Assembly: GCA_013696915.1 (NCBI GenBank)
Contig: JACCXR010000469.1
Span: 1 to 19,774, forward strand
Source of the DNA: Euzebyaceae bacterium
GTDB lineage: Bacteria; Actinomycetota; Nitriliruptoria; Euzebyales; Egibacteraceae
Length of the DNA stretch: 19,774 bases
Direction: 5' to 3'
In this document: positions 1 to 7,086 of the stretch, in pieces
How the letters are laid out: each line of letters begins with the position of its first letter
Numbering within the stretch: the stretch's first letter is position 1
Position numbers and translations under genes: made by a program
Notes under the pieces: model-generated
Database searches by the model: none
What the model saw: only the letters and a program-made list of their open reading frames with translations
What the model was told of the DNA's origin: nothing

Positions 1-1
1 C

Positions 2-961
2 GCCGAGCTGCGCCGGCCCACCGACGCCGCCGAGGCCGCGACCGCCCTCGCCGCCGATCGCTCGGCGCGGCCGCTCGGCGGCGGGACGGACCTGCTCCCC
101 GCCCGGCGGCAGGGCGTCGCCGACGGACGGGTCCTCGTCGACCTCACCTCGGTCGTCGGGATGAACGCGGTCGCCGAGAGCGCCGGAGGCGACCTGTGCA
201 TCGGCGGGGCGGTCACGCTGGCGGACCTCGCGCGGCGGCCGGAGCTGGCCGGCGACGAGGCGCTGCTCGACACGATCGGGTCGATCGCCTCGCAGCAGAT
301 CCGCGAGATGGCGACGGTCGGCGGCAACCTCTGCCAGCAGAAGCGGTGCTGGTTCTACCGGAGCGGCTTCGACTGCTACAAGCGCGGCGGCGTGACGTGC
401 CCGTGTTACGCCGTCACCGGTGACCACCGCTTCTACCATGCCGCCATCGGCGCGCACCGGTGCCAGGCGGTGACGCCGTCGGACCTCGCGACCACGTTCA
501 CGGCGCTCGACGCCAGCCTCGCCGTGCGCGGGCCCGGCGGTACCCGCACGGTCCCCATGGAGGAGTTCTTCTCCGGGCCCGGCGAGACCGTCCTGGGACG
601 CGGCGAACTCGTCGAGGAGGTCGTCGTGGCCGCGGCGGCCCGACGGCGCGCGACCGTGCTCGAGAAGCTGCGGCTGTGGGAGGGCGACTTCGCCGTCGCC
701 TCGGTGTGCGTGTCCGCAGACCTCGCGGACGGCGTCGTGCGCGACTGCCGGATCGTCCTGGGAGCGATGGCGCCGACGCCCTACCGCGCCCGGCCGGCCG
801 AGGACCTGCTCCGCGGCCGGCGGTTGACGGGCCAGCTCGCCGAGCGCGCGGCGCGCGCCTGCGTGGAGGAGGGCCATCCCCTGCCCGGCAACGCGTGGAA
901 GCTCGAGGCCGCGAGGGGCATGGTCGCACGCTGCCTCGGCCGCCTCGCGGAGGCGACCTGA
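2..961 (+). CDS. FAD-binding subunit of a xanthine dehydrogenase/CO dehydrogenase-type molybdoenzyme (5' end missing)
   Basis: The reading frame is open from base 2, so the start codon lies outside the window. The visible 319 residues begin inside the N-terminal FAD-binding domain: LGGGTDLLPARRQGV matches the FAD-loop signature of the medium (M) subunit of molybdenum hydroxylases. TVGGNLCQQKRCWFYR is the second conserved segment. A cysteine-rich insertion follows, with Cys at visible residues 111, 116, 125, 133, 135 and 154. This resembles the insertion that carries an extra [4Fe-4S] cluster in 4-hydroxybenzoyl-CoA reductase beta and E. coli PaoB. The C-terminal CO-dehydrogenase flavoprotein domain (KLRLWEGDFAVASVCV, then LGAMAPTPYRA) is complete. 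The subunit would pass electrons between FAD and the Fe-S/molybdopterin partners, which should be encoded upstream. The substrate cannot be read from this subunit. Confidence 0.9.
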   Translation, partial: AELRRPTDAAEAATALAADRSARPLGGGTDLLPARRQGVADGRVLVDLTSVVGMNAVAESAGGDLCIGGAVTLADLARRPELAGDEALLDTIGSIASQQIREMATVGGNLCQQKRCWFYRSGFDCYKRGGVTCPCYAVTGDHRFYHAAIGAHRCQAVTPSDLATTFTALDASLAVRGPGGTRTVPMEEFFSGPGETVLGRGELVEEVVVAAAARRRATVLEKLRLWEGDFAVASVCVSADLADGVVRDCRIVLGAMAPTPYRARPAEDLLRGRRLTGQLAERAARACVEEGHPLPGNAWKLEAARGMVARCLGRLAEAT

Positions 962-980
962 GGTCGCGGAGAGGCGGGCG

Positions 981-2144
981 ATGGAGGAGCGAGGGCTGCG
1001 GCTGGTCGGGTCCACGCCGCTGGACGGGCGGGGCGACACGATGGGGGTCGCGCTCGGCGACGGGCACGTCTACGTCGGCCACACGGGGTTCAGCGACGCC
1101 GGCACGTCGATCGTCGACGTCCGCGACCCCGCCCACCCCCGGCTGGTCCGCCAGCTGCCGCGCCCGCCGGGAACCCGGACCGCGAAGGTTGTCGTCGTCG
1201 GGGACACCTTGCTCACGAGCGGGGAGCGGGAGCTCGACTGGGGCGAACCGCCGTTCGTCCGGCCGGTCGGCGGGGCCCCGGAGTGGACGGGCGGCATGGC
1301 CGTGTACGACGTCTCGACGCCCGCCGAGCCGCGGCGGATCGGCTTCTACGCCACGGAGGGCGTGGGCGTCCACCGGATGACCTGGACCGGCGGGCGCCAC
1401 GCCTACGTGACCGCGAGCGACGACGGCCACACCGACCAGTTCCTCCACATCGTCGACTTGTCCGATCCCACCCGGCCGACCGAGGCCGGGCGCTGGTGGT
1501 ACCCGGGCATGTGCGAGGGCGGCGGCGAGCGGCCGCGCTTCCCCGACGGCCGGCGGTACGCCCTGCACCACGCCCTCGTCGAGGGCGACCTCGTCTTCTG
1601 CGGCTGGTGGGACGCCGGCCTGGTCATCCTCGACGCCGCGGACGTCAGCCGGCCGCAACTGGTGGCCAACCTCAACTGGGGACCCGCCGAGAGCGGGGCG
1701 ACCCACACCGCGCTGCCGCTCCCCGGCCGCGACCTCCTCGTGGTCACCGACGAGGCCATCCTGCCGGACTGCCGTGACATCCCCAAGCAGGTCAGGGTCT
1801 TCGACGTCTCCGACCCGTACAGCCCGGCGCTGTTGTCCACCTTGCCGGTCCCCGAGGGCGACTTCTGCGACCGCGGCGGCCGCTTCGGGCCCCACAACCT
1901 CGGCGAGTTCCGCCCCGGAACCGGGTTCGGCGCGGACGAGGTGTACCTCACCTACTTCAACGCCGGCCTGCGCGTCTACGACCTCCGCGACCCCGCGCGC
2001 CCGGTCGAGGTCGCCGCCTTCGTCCCCGACCCGCCCCAGCCTGGCGGGGTCCCCCAGGTGGACGACGTCACGCTGGGGCCGGACGGCATCGTCTACCTCA
2101 CCGACCGCCGCGGCGGCGGGCTGCACATCCTCGAGCGCCTGTAG
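981..2144 (+). CDS. LVIVD-repeat beta-propeller protein
   Basis: The 387-residue protein has repeated blades of the form YVGHTGFSDAGTSIVDVRDP, LHIVDLSDPTRPTEAGRW, LVILDAADVSRPQLVA, VRVFDVSDPYSPALLSTL and LRVYDLRDPARPVEVAAF. This is the LVIVD-repeat pattern of bacterial beta-propellers. No signal peptide or membrane segment is visible, so it is probably cytoplasmic. The biochemical role of such proteins is generally unknown and nothing here points to an active site, although HHALVEGDLVFCGWWD and GPHNLGEF are His-rich conserved-looking loops. The ATG follows a GAGAGGCGGG ribosome-binding sequence and lies 19 bases after the flavoprotein stop, so the two genes are probably co-transcribed. That raises a link to the molybdoenzyme, by inference only. 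Confidence 0.85.
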   Translation: MEERGLRLVGSTPLDGRGDTMGVALGDGHVYVGHTGFSDAGTSIVDVRDPAHPRLVRQLPRPPGTRTAKVVVVGDTLLTSGERELDWGEPPFVRPVGGAPEWTGGMAVYDVSTPAEPRRIGFYATEGVGVHRMTWTGGRHAYVTASDDGHTDQFLHIVDLSDPTRPTEAGRWWYPGMCEGGGERPRFPDGRRYALHHALVEGDLVFCGWWDAGLVILDAADVSRPQLVANLNWGPAESGATHTALPLPGRDLLVVTDEAILPDCRDIPKQVRVFDVSDPYSPALLSTLPVPEGDFCDRGGRFGPHNLGEFRPGTGFGADEVYLTYFNAGLRVYDLRDPARPVEVAAFVPDPPQPGGVPQVDDVTLGPDGIVYLTDRRGGGLHILERL

Positions 2145-2171
2145 CCGGTCGGTGGCCAAGTCGGAGGCAGG

Positions 2172-2213
2172 GTTCGAAGGGTAGGCGTCGCCAATGTCGC
2201 CTACCCTTCGAAC
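2172..2213. terminator. Perfect 16-bp inverted repeat, probable bidirectional terminator
   Basis: GTTCGAAGGGTAGGCG at 2172-2187 is exactly complementary to 2198-2213, leaving a 10-base loop. The hairpin sits between two convergent genes, 28 bases after the LVIVD gene stop. The stop codon of the opposite-strand aminotransferase (2201-2203) lies inside the right arm. There is no T-tract on either side, which is common for terminators in high-GC actinobacteria. Termination is inferred from position and structure. Confidence 0.7.
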
Positions 2214-3505
2214 GGTGGGGGGTGGGGGCTCGTGGCAGGGGGGTGGGGGCCCGTGGCCGGCCGCCGCCGTCGCCGGCGGCGCACGACGTCGAGCAGCCGG
2301 TCGACGTCGGACTCGTCGTTGTACAGGTGGGTCGCGGTCCGGATCCCCCCGACGCCGGAGCTGTAGCGGATCCCGACGCTGACGCCGGCGGCGACGAGCG
2401 CGCCGAGCAGGGCGCGGTCGTCGTCGGCCGTGCGGGAGCTGCGGAAGGTCACGATGCCCGAAGAACGGGCGGTGTCGTGCGGCGCGGCGAGCGTCATCCC
2501 GACGTCGGTCAGCCCGTCGGCGAGCAGGCCGCTGAGAGCGGACACCCGCTCTGCGACGGCGGCCGGCCCGAGATCGGCCAGCACGCCGACGGCGGCGGCT
2601 AGGGCGAGGGCGCCTGCGAAGTTGGGCGTGCCCGCCACCTCGAACTTCCGCGCTCCACCGGCGAAGCAGAGCTCCTCGACCGGACTTCGGCGCGGGTCGG
2701 AGACGTAGGCGTCCCACCCCCCGGCCGGCTCCGCGATGCTCGTGTGCCCGCGGGAGCGTGGCTCGAGTTCGTCGAGCAGACCAGCCCGCACGTAGAGGAA
2801 CCCCAGGCCGAAGGGCGAGCAGAGCCATTTGTGCGCGCCGACCGCCAGGAAGTCCACCGGTGTGCGACGCACGTCGAACGGCACCGGCCCGACGTGCTGG
2901 ATCCCGTCCACCACCAGCCGCACGCCGCGGTCGCGGCACACGTTCCCGAGCGCCGCGAGGTCCAGCCGGTAGCCGTTGACCTCCTGCACCGAGCTCACGA
3001 CGACCGCCCGGGTTGAGGCGTCGATCGCGTCGGCGAAGTCGGCGACGTCGAGCGCGCCGTGACGGTTGAGGACGAGCCTGATCGCCACCCCGCGCGTCCC
3101 GCGGCCGCGGAAGGGCAGGACCGAGCCGGCGAACTCGAGGTCGTCGGTGACGACGGTGTCGCCAGGCCCGAGTCCCAGGAGATCGGCGGCGACGGCGAGG
3201 CCCTGCTGGGTGCTCTCGACGAGCGCGATCTCGTCGGACGACGCGTTGATCAGGCCGGCGACGGCCGCGCGCGCGCGGGTGCAGGAATCCATGAGCTCCA
3301 CCGTGTCGCCGGTGGCGGTCTGCGCGGGGCTCGTCCGCACGACGTCGCAGAACCGCCGGACGGCCTCCACGGTCGCGGGGGCCGGGATGCCGCGGTGGGC
3401 GGTGTCGAGGTAGGTCTTGCGCAGGGCGGCCGGGTACCGCCGCCGGACCCGGGCCCAGTCGGGGCTGGCGGCTGGGTCGGCCGGCGTGGGTGCCGCGGGC
3501 GTCAC
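2201..3505 (-). CDS. Class V aminotransferase (PLP fold-type I, cysteine desulfurase-like)
   Basis: The 434-residue protein shows the aminotransferase class V fold. The PLP-binding lysine is K226 in AVGAHKWLCSPFGLGF, D200 (RLVVDGIQHVG) should pair with the pyridine nitrogen, and Q203 follows it. The substrate-proximal N-terminus reads TYLDTAHRGIPAPATVEAV. No active-site Cys loop typical of NifS/IscS is visible, so an isopenicillin-N-epimerase or kynureninase-like amine/amino acid enzyme is more likely than a sulfur donor. The chosen GTG start overlaps the stop of the upstream oxidoreductase as GTGA, indicating translational coupling. The C-terminal tail is odd: a run of seven arginines followed by a His/Pro-rich repeat, ending inside the terminator hairpin. 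The substrate is unknown. Confidence 0.85.
   Translation of the reverse strand: MTPAAPTPADPAASPDWARVRRRYPAALRKTYLDTAHRGIPAPATVEAVRRFCDVVRTSPAQTATGDTVELMDSCTRARAAVAGLINASSDEIALVESTQQGLAVAADLLGLGPGDTVVTDDLEFAGSVLPFRGRGTRGVAIRLVLNRHGALDVADFADAIDASTRAVVVSSVQEVNGYRLDLAALGNVCRDRGVRLVVDGIQHVGPVPFDVRRTPVDFLAVGAHKWLCSPFGLGFLYVRAGLLDELEPRSRGHTSIAEPAGGWDAYVSDPRRSPVEELCFAGGARKFEVAGTPNFAGALALAAAVGVLADLGPAAVAERVSALSGLLADGLTDVGMTLAAPHDTARSSGIVTFRSSRTADDDRALLGALVAAGVSVGIRYSSGVGGIRTATHLYNDESDVDRLLDVVRRRRRRRPATGPHPPATSPHPPPFEG
2217..2258. repeat. Two tandem 21-bp G-rich repeats (possible G-quadruplex)
   Basis: The units at 2217-2237 and 2238-2258 match at 19 of 21 bases. Each contains six Gs, a T and five Gs, so four G-tracts lie close together on the + strand. 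They fall in the 3' end of the aminotransferase gene, where they encode a repeated PHPPATS/PHPPPFE tail. They lie directly beyond the hairpin as seen from the + strand LVIVD transcript. Confidence 0.7.
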
Positions 3506-4431
3506 CGCGACACGACGCCGACGGGCGCCTCGAGCGGCAGGCGCAGGCCGGGCGGCATCGCACCGATCGTGCGGGCGCCGCTGAGCATCCGGGCGACGGT
3601 CGCCTGGTCTCCCTGGATGCCCTCGACGCGGACCCGCAGCGGCGGCGTTCCGTCGATGACGACCTCGTCGCGGTCTCCCACGCCCATCCGGAAGGTCAGC
3701 TCCAGACGGACCCGCCGCCCTCCGGCCGCTCGCAGTTCGGCCACCTCCCGCACCCCGTCGATGACGCCGTCCGCGATCAGCGGACGGCGGTCGAAGGCGA
3801 CATCCTCCACCGTCCATCCGGCTCCGTGAGCGCAGAGGTATGCCGACTCCACCAGGCCGAAGTGGCCGTAGGTCTCGCCGTCCGGCGAGGCGAGCCACTG
3901 CTCCGGCGGCAGGCCGACCCCCATTTTCGCCCGGAGCTGGGGGCGTCTGTGCGCCAGGTCCACCGTGCGGGTGACGTCGATCCCGGCCGGCGCGATCGTG
4001 GCGCCCGCGAGGAGCGCCGGCAGGACGTCCATGACGAACCCCGGGTTGACCCCGCACCCGAGGATCGTCGTCCCCGCCGATCGTGCCGCCCGGTCGAGCT
4101 CGGTTGCCAGGCGGGGATGGCGCGCCCACGGGTACGTCAGCTCTTCGCACGTGGAGACGACGTCCACGCCCAGTTCCACGAGTTGCCGGAGCAGCGGTCC
4201 CATCCCGTCGAGGGAGGAGCCGACGGCCACGAGCGCGACGTCGGCCTCGCGCTCCCCGAGGTCGCCGACGTCCGCGACGACGTGCATGCCCCCGACGGTC
4301 TCGCCGTTCCGCACCGGGTCGACGGCGCCGACCAGCTCCAGGCGCGGGTCGTCGGCGCAGTGGGTCGCGGCGGCGGTGCCGATGGGTCCAAGGCCGACGC
4401 AGAGCGTCCGCAGTGGTGTCGCCTGACCCAT
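3502..4431 (-). CDS. DapB-like NAD(P)-dependent oxidoreductase (amine dehydrogenase family)
   Basis: The 309-residue protein opens with a Rossmann dinucleotide-binding motif, LCVGLGPIGTAA (GxGxxG at residues 13-18). The segments ELVGAVDPVRNGETVGG, VDVVSTCEELTYPW and GCGVNPGFVMDVLPALL resemble dihydrodipicolinate reductase-like proteins and the 2,4-diaminopentanoate dehydrogenase group. Members of that group oxidise or reduce amino/imino compounds using NAD(P)(H). The start is the ATG after AGAAGGAGCGACG, a strong ribosome-binding site; longer frames lack this support. It is the first gene of a two-gene unit with the class V aminotransferase, and is divergent from the PaaX-like regulator. Together they suggest an amino-compound catabolic step, by inference. 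The exact substrate cannot be assigned. Confidence 0.82.
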   Translation of the reverse strand: MGQATPLRTLCVGLGPIGTAAATHCADDPRLELVGAVDPVRNGETVGGMHVVADVGDLGEREADVALVAVGSSLDGMGPLLRQLVELGVDVVSTCEELTYPWARHPRLATELDRAARSAGTTILGCGVNPGFVMDVLPALLAGATIAPAGIDVTRTVDLAHRRPQLRAKMGVGLPPEQWLASPDGETYGHFGLVESAYLCAHGAGWTVEDVAFDRRPLIADGVIDGVREVAELRAAGGRRVRLELTFRMGVGDRDEVVIDGTPPLRVRVEGIQGDQATVARMLSGARTIGAMPPGLRLPLEAPVGVVSR

Positions 4432-4627
4432 CGTCGCTCCTTCTGCGGCGGCCATCCGGATCTGTTGACGGCCGACACTATTCGGTGATATCAACCCTCG
4501 CAACGGGCCGCGGAGGATCCTGGCGGCACGGCGGCGTGCGTCCGTGCCTGGGGGTGCCCGCCCCGGCGCGGTTGTACGGTGACGCGAGCCGCCTGGGCGG
4601 CGGTCGGGGGCAACGGTTGGAGCCAGC
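4432..4627. promoter_or_regulatory. Divergent promoter region between the oxidoreductase and PaaX-like genes
   Basis: This 196-base region separates two divergent genes. A TANNNT-type -10 candidate for the minus-strand pair is TAGTGT at 4480-4475, about 44 bases before the ATG. For the regulator, TACGGT at 4575-4580 is a -10 candidate. GTTGA at 4464-4468 and TCAAC at 4491-4495 are inverted arms around an otherwise imperfect dyad, a possible operator for the adjacent regulator. None of the -35 elements is convincing. Confidence 0.45.
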
Positions 4628-5452
4628 ATGCGGCCACCGCGATCAAAGTCGCTGATCTTCGACATCTACGGCGGCTTCGTCCGCCCGCTCGGCGGCTGGA
4701 TCGCCATCGCCGACCTCATCACGCTGATGGACGACCTCGGCGTCGATCAGCAGACCGTGCGCTCGTCGGTGTCCCGCATGAGTCGCAAGGGGATGCTGGT
4801 CCGCCGGCGGCTGGCGGATCAGAGCGGGTACGAGTTGAGCCCGCAGGCGGAGGCGATCCTCGAGGAGGGCGACCAGCGCATCTTCGCGGGCACCCAGCCG
4901 GCGGTCATCGCGGACGGCTGGGCGCTGGCCGTGTTCTCTGTCCCAGAGGACCAGCGTGGGAAGCGCCACCAGCTGCGCTCCCAGCTCACCTGGCTCGGGT
5001 TCGGCAACCTCGGTGGCGGCGTCTGGCTCGCGCCGCGGCGGGTCCTGGAACGAGGGGCGGAGGCGGTTCGGCGGCTGCAGCTGGAGCAGTACGTCGACCT
5101 CTTCGAAGCCCACTACCGCGAGTTCGACGAGCTGCGCGCCCTGGTGGACCGGTGCTGGGACCTTGACCGCGTCGGCGGGCTCTACGCCGAGTTCGTCGAG
5201 ACGGTGACGCCGCTCCTGGGCCGCTGGCGCCGCTCGGGGACCGCCGACCGGGAGCGCCTCGCCTTCATCGACTTCACGACCGTGCTCCACCGGTGGCGGA
5301 AGATGCCCTACCTGGATCCCGGCCTTCCTCTGGAGCTGCTGCCCGGGGACTGGCGGGGCACCCGGGCCGCCGAGCTGTTCGGCGAGGTCGTCGACCGTCT
5401 CGAGAAGCCGGCGCTCGGCTACGTCGAGCGCCTGATCAACGGCAGCTCCTGA
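4628..5452 (+). CDS. PaaX-family transcriptional regulator
   Basis: The 274-residue protein matches PaaX-like regulators along its length. It has an N-terminal winged helix (residues about 10-75, with RSSVSRMSRKGMLVRRR as the recognition region and wing), a central domain with WALAVFSVPEDQRGKRHQLR and LGFGNLGGGVWLAPR, and a C-terminal domain with FTTVLHRWRKMPYLDPGLP. E. coli PaaX represses phenylacetate genes and responds to phenylacetyl-CoA, but many actinobacterial paralogues control other CoA-linked catabolic genes. The ATG follows GGAG at a suitable distance. It is divergent from the oxidoreductase-aminotransferase pair, which is its most likely local target by position. A PaaK-like ligase lies 2 kb away on the other side of the hemerythrin genes. 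The effector is unknown. Confidence 0.9.
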   Translation: MRPPRSKSLIFDIYGGFVRPLGGWIAIADLITLMDDLGVDQQTVRSSVSRMSRKGMLVRRRLADQSGYELSPQAEAILEEGDQRIFAGTQPAVIADGWALAVFSVPEDQRGKRHQLRSQLTWLGFGNLGGGVWLAPRRVLERGAEAVRRLQLEQYVDLFEAHYREFDELRALVDRCWDLDRVGGLYAEFVETVTPLLGRWRRSGTADRERLAFIDFTTVLHRWRKMPYLDPGLPLELLPGDWRGTRAAELFGEVVDRLEKPALGYVERLINGSS

Positions 5453-5470
5453 GTACTCCCGCCGGGCGTC

Positions 5471-6004
5471 TCACTCCGACTGGCGCTCCTGCGCCTGCTG
5501 GAGCGGCGTGGTGCCGTCGACGCCCTCCTCGGTCGGCGAGAGCGGCGCCGTCGCCCGCGCCGCCTCGAGCTCGGCAGCCAGCTCGGCGAGCTTCTGGGCG
5601 TCGACCGACTCCCGCAGCCGGGTGAAGAGCTCGGACTCCTCCTCCTCGACGTGGTGGCGCACCGCCTCGATCAGCGTGCGCACCGCCCCGTCGAACTCGT
5701 CGTCGGACGGCGTCATGTCCTCCAGCCGCGCCATGGTCTGCTTGGCCTCGTCGTGCTCCTCGATGGCGTGGCTCACCTGCTCGTCGCCGTCGGGCAGCAC
5801 GTCCCGCATGAGCGGATAGAGGATCCGCTCCTCGATGTCGGCGTGGGCTGACAGCTCCTCGATCATCCGGCCGACCAGCATCGTGCGCCTGCCGGCGTCC
5901 GTGCCCTCGGTGTCTTCGTACTCCGCGAACATGCGGTCGACCAGGCGGTGATCCCGCTCGAGCAGGTTGATCGCGTCGGGCGGTGCGGCGGTCTCCTCGG
6001 CCAT
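5471..6004 (-). CDS. Hemerythrin HHE-domain protein (first of a tandem pair)
   Basis: The 177-residue protein carries a hemerythrin-type four-helix bundle. Candidate diiron ligands are H19 (LLERDHRLVDRMF), H54 and E58 (SAHADIEERILYP), H79 or H84 (VSHAIEEHDEAKQ), and H117/H118 with following acidic residues (VRHHVEEEESELF). Bacterial members bind O2 or sense oxygen, NO or redox state; which applies here cannot be read. The C-terminus after about residue 145 is a Pro/Thr-rich tail without an obvious domain. The ATG follows AGGAGA. The gene lies 27 bases downstream of a second hemerythrin gene on the same strand, and the two share the helix-4 sequence EEEESELF, suggesting an old duplication. It ends convergently with the PaaX-like gene, with only 18 bases between stops. 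Confidence 0.9.
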   Translation of the reverse strand: MAEETAAPPDAINLLERDHRLVDRMFAEYEDTEGTDAGRRTMLVGRMIEELSAHADIEERILYPLMRDVLPDGDEQVSHAIEEHDEAKQTMARLEDMTPSDDEFDGAVRTLIEAVRHHVEEEESELFTRLRESVDAQKLAELAAELEAARATAPLSPTEEGVDGTTPLQQAQERQSE

Positions 6005-6031
6005 GCGGTGTCTCCTCTGTGAACTGGACGG

Positions 6032-6595
6032 CTACTGGTCTTCGAGCGCCTCGGCGAGCTCTTCCTTCGTCATCGACGACCGCCCGGGGAGGTCACGCTC
6101 CTGGGCGAGGGAGTACAGCTCGTCCCGGCTGCGGCCGTCGGTGGCGGCGCCCGCCTCGTGGCGCTCCTTCGCCGCTGCCAGCTCCGTGCCGAGCCTTTTC
6201 AGCGCGGCGTCACCGAGCTCCTCGCGGAGCTTCGGGAAGAGCTCGGACTCCTCCTCCTCCGCATGGTGCTCAACGTTCTCGATCAGCACCGTCATCTTCG
6301 CGGCGAACGCCTCGTCGTCGGGACCCAGGTCGGAGATCTCAGACATCAGCGTGTCGACGACGTGGTGCTCCTCCACCCCCTCGAGCATGAGCTTGCGGGT
6401 CTCCTCGCTCAGCTCCCCCGCCGCCGGGTAGAGGATCTCCTCCTCGATCGACGTGTGCACCTCCAGCTCGTGGAGGATCTGCTCGGCGATGGTCTCCTGG
6501 CGCGCGCTGTCCTCTGCCTCCTCGGCGGTCTCGAAGTCGCGGAACAGCCGGCGGACCTTGTCGTGGTCGTTCGTCAGCAGCGTCACAGCGTCCAT
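6032..6595 (-). CDS. Hemerythrin HHE-domain protein with C-terminal Rho-N/SAP-like tail
   Basis: The 187-residue protein has a hemerythrin bundle with candidate iron ligands H11 (LLTNDHDKVRRLF), H47 and E51 (EVHTSIEEEILYP), H77/H78 (VEEHHVVDTL) and H110/H111 with E115 (NVEHHAEEEESELF). After residue about 150 a short extra module reads RSRDELYSLAQERDLP then MTKEELAEAL. This resembles the small helix-extended-loop-helix found in Rho N-terminal and SAP-type nucleic-acid-binding domains, often written TKDELYERAKELDI in other actinobacterial proteins. The start chosen is the ATG after GAGGAGG; longer upstream frames lack a comparable site. It is the promoter-proximal gene of the pair. An oxygen or redox input coupled to nucleic-acid or protein binding is a possibility but is inference. 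Confidence 0.88.
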   Translation of the reverse strand: MDAVTLLTNDHDKVRRLFRDFETAEEAEDSARQETIAEQILHELEVHTSIEEEILYPAAGELSEETRKLMLEGVEEHHVVDTLMSEISDLGPDDEAFAAKMTVLIENVEHHAEEEESELFPKLREELGDAALKRLGTELAAAKERHEAGAATDGRSRDELYSLAQERDLPGRSSMTKEELAEALEDQ

Positions 6596-6701
6596 GGGTG
6601 CCTCCTCGCCGGCGGGGTCATGTCGGCACGACGCGTTCCCCGTTGCAGGGTCCCACAATCGCCGCGGCAGGCGCAGAATCCGGGCCGCGATCGAGTCATA
6701 C

Positions 6702-7064
6702 ATGGGAGTCCGACCGGGAGCCGAGATCGACCGGCGCATCATCGATGCCTACACCCGCATGCCGCAGGGCGGGGAGTACGACGTTGACGAGTGGGGCGAT
6801 CTTGGCGCGGTCGTCGTGCTGACGCGCGATGCGGCGATCCCGGTGCTCAAGCGAGTCACGGTCGCGACGATCACCCGTCACATCCGGGGATTGCCGACCG
6901 AGGTGGTGCTCGACGAGGACGACGGGATGCCCGCGCGCTGCGCCGTCAGCCGTTGACAACGTCGGCGAGCGTGGAAGGCAATGCTCGTCGGGCATGTCAC
7001 GACGCTGGCGCTGCAGCGCATGCAACAGATCTGTCGGGCGCTCAACGCCGCGGTCGGATGCTGA
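6702..7064 (+). pseudogene. Decayed mazF-type toxin locus with apparent antitoxin-toxin fusion
   Basis: An ATG-started frame of 84 residues (6702-6956) contains VVVLTRDAAIPVLKRVTVAT, then ITRHIRGLPTEVVL and DEDDGMPARCAVS. This is the core of MazF/PemK endoribonuclease toxins, normally followed by a (V/L)DN segment. Here TGA intervenes at 6954. VDNVGER continues in the +1 frame from 6952, and the typical toxin C-terminus (LVGHVTTLALQRM, then QQICRALNAAVGC) resumes in the original frame at 6984-7061 and stops at 7064. Two shifts therefore break the gene. The usual toxin N-terminus (a GDVWWADL-type segment) is missing. Residues 1-35 (EIDRRIIDAYTRMPQ, then DVDEWGDLGA) instead look like the C-terminal part of a small antitoxin, suggesting an internal deletion fused antitoxin to toxin. 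The toxin part begins near 6807. The antitoxin identity is less certain than the toxin identity. Confidence 0.75.
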
Positions 7065-7086
7065 CGCAGGATGCCGTCTGGCTCCG

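Noticed and set aside
2172..2213. Inverted repeat as the end of an insertion sequence or MITE
   Set aside because: Only one short hairpin with a 10-base loop is present, with no transposase, target-site duplication or second copy; a terminator explains it better.
498..3563. A very long open frame (about 1,021 codons) on the minus strand across several genes
   Set aside because: It is antisense to the well-supported flavoprotein and LVIVD genes and passes out of frame through the aminotransferase; its product is Arg/Pro/Ala-rich low-complexity sequence typical of high-GC shadow frames.
4432..4665. An N-terminal extension of the DapB-like gene to 4665
   Set aside because: It would run across the divergent promoter region into the PaaX-like gene, has no Rossmann homology, and the ATG at 4431 has a strong ribosome-binding site just before the GxGxxG motif.
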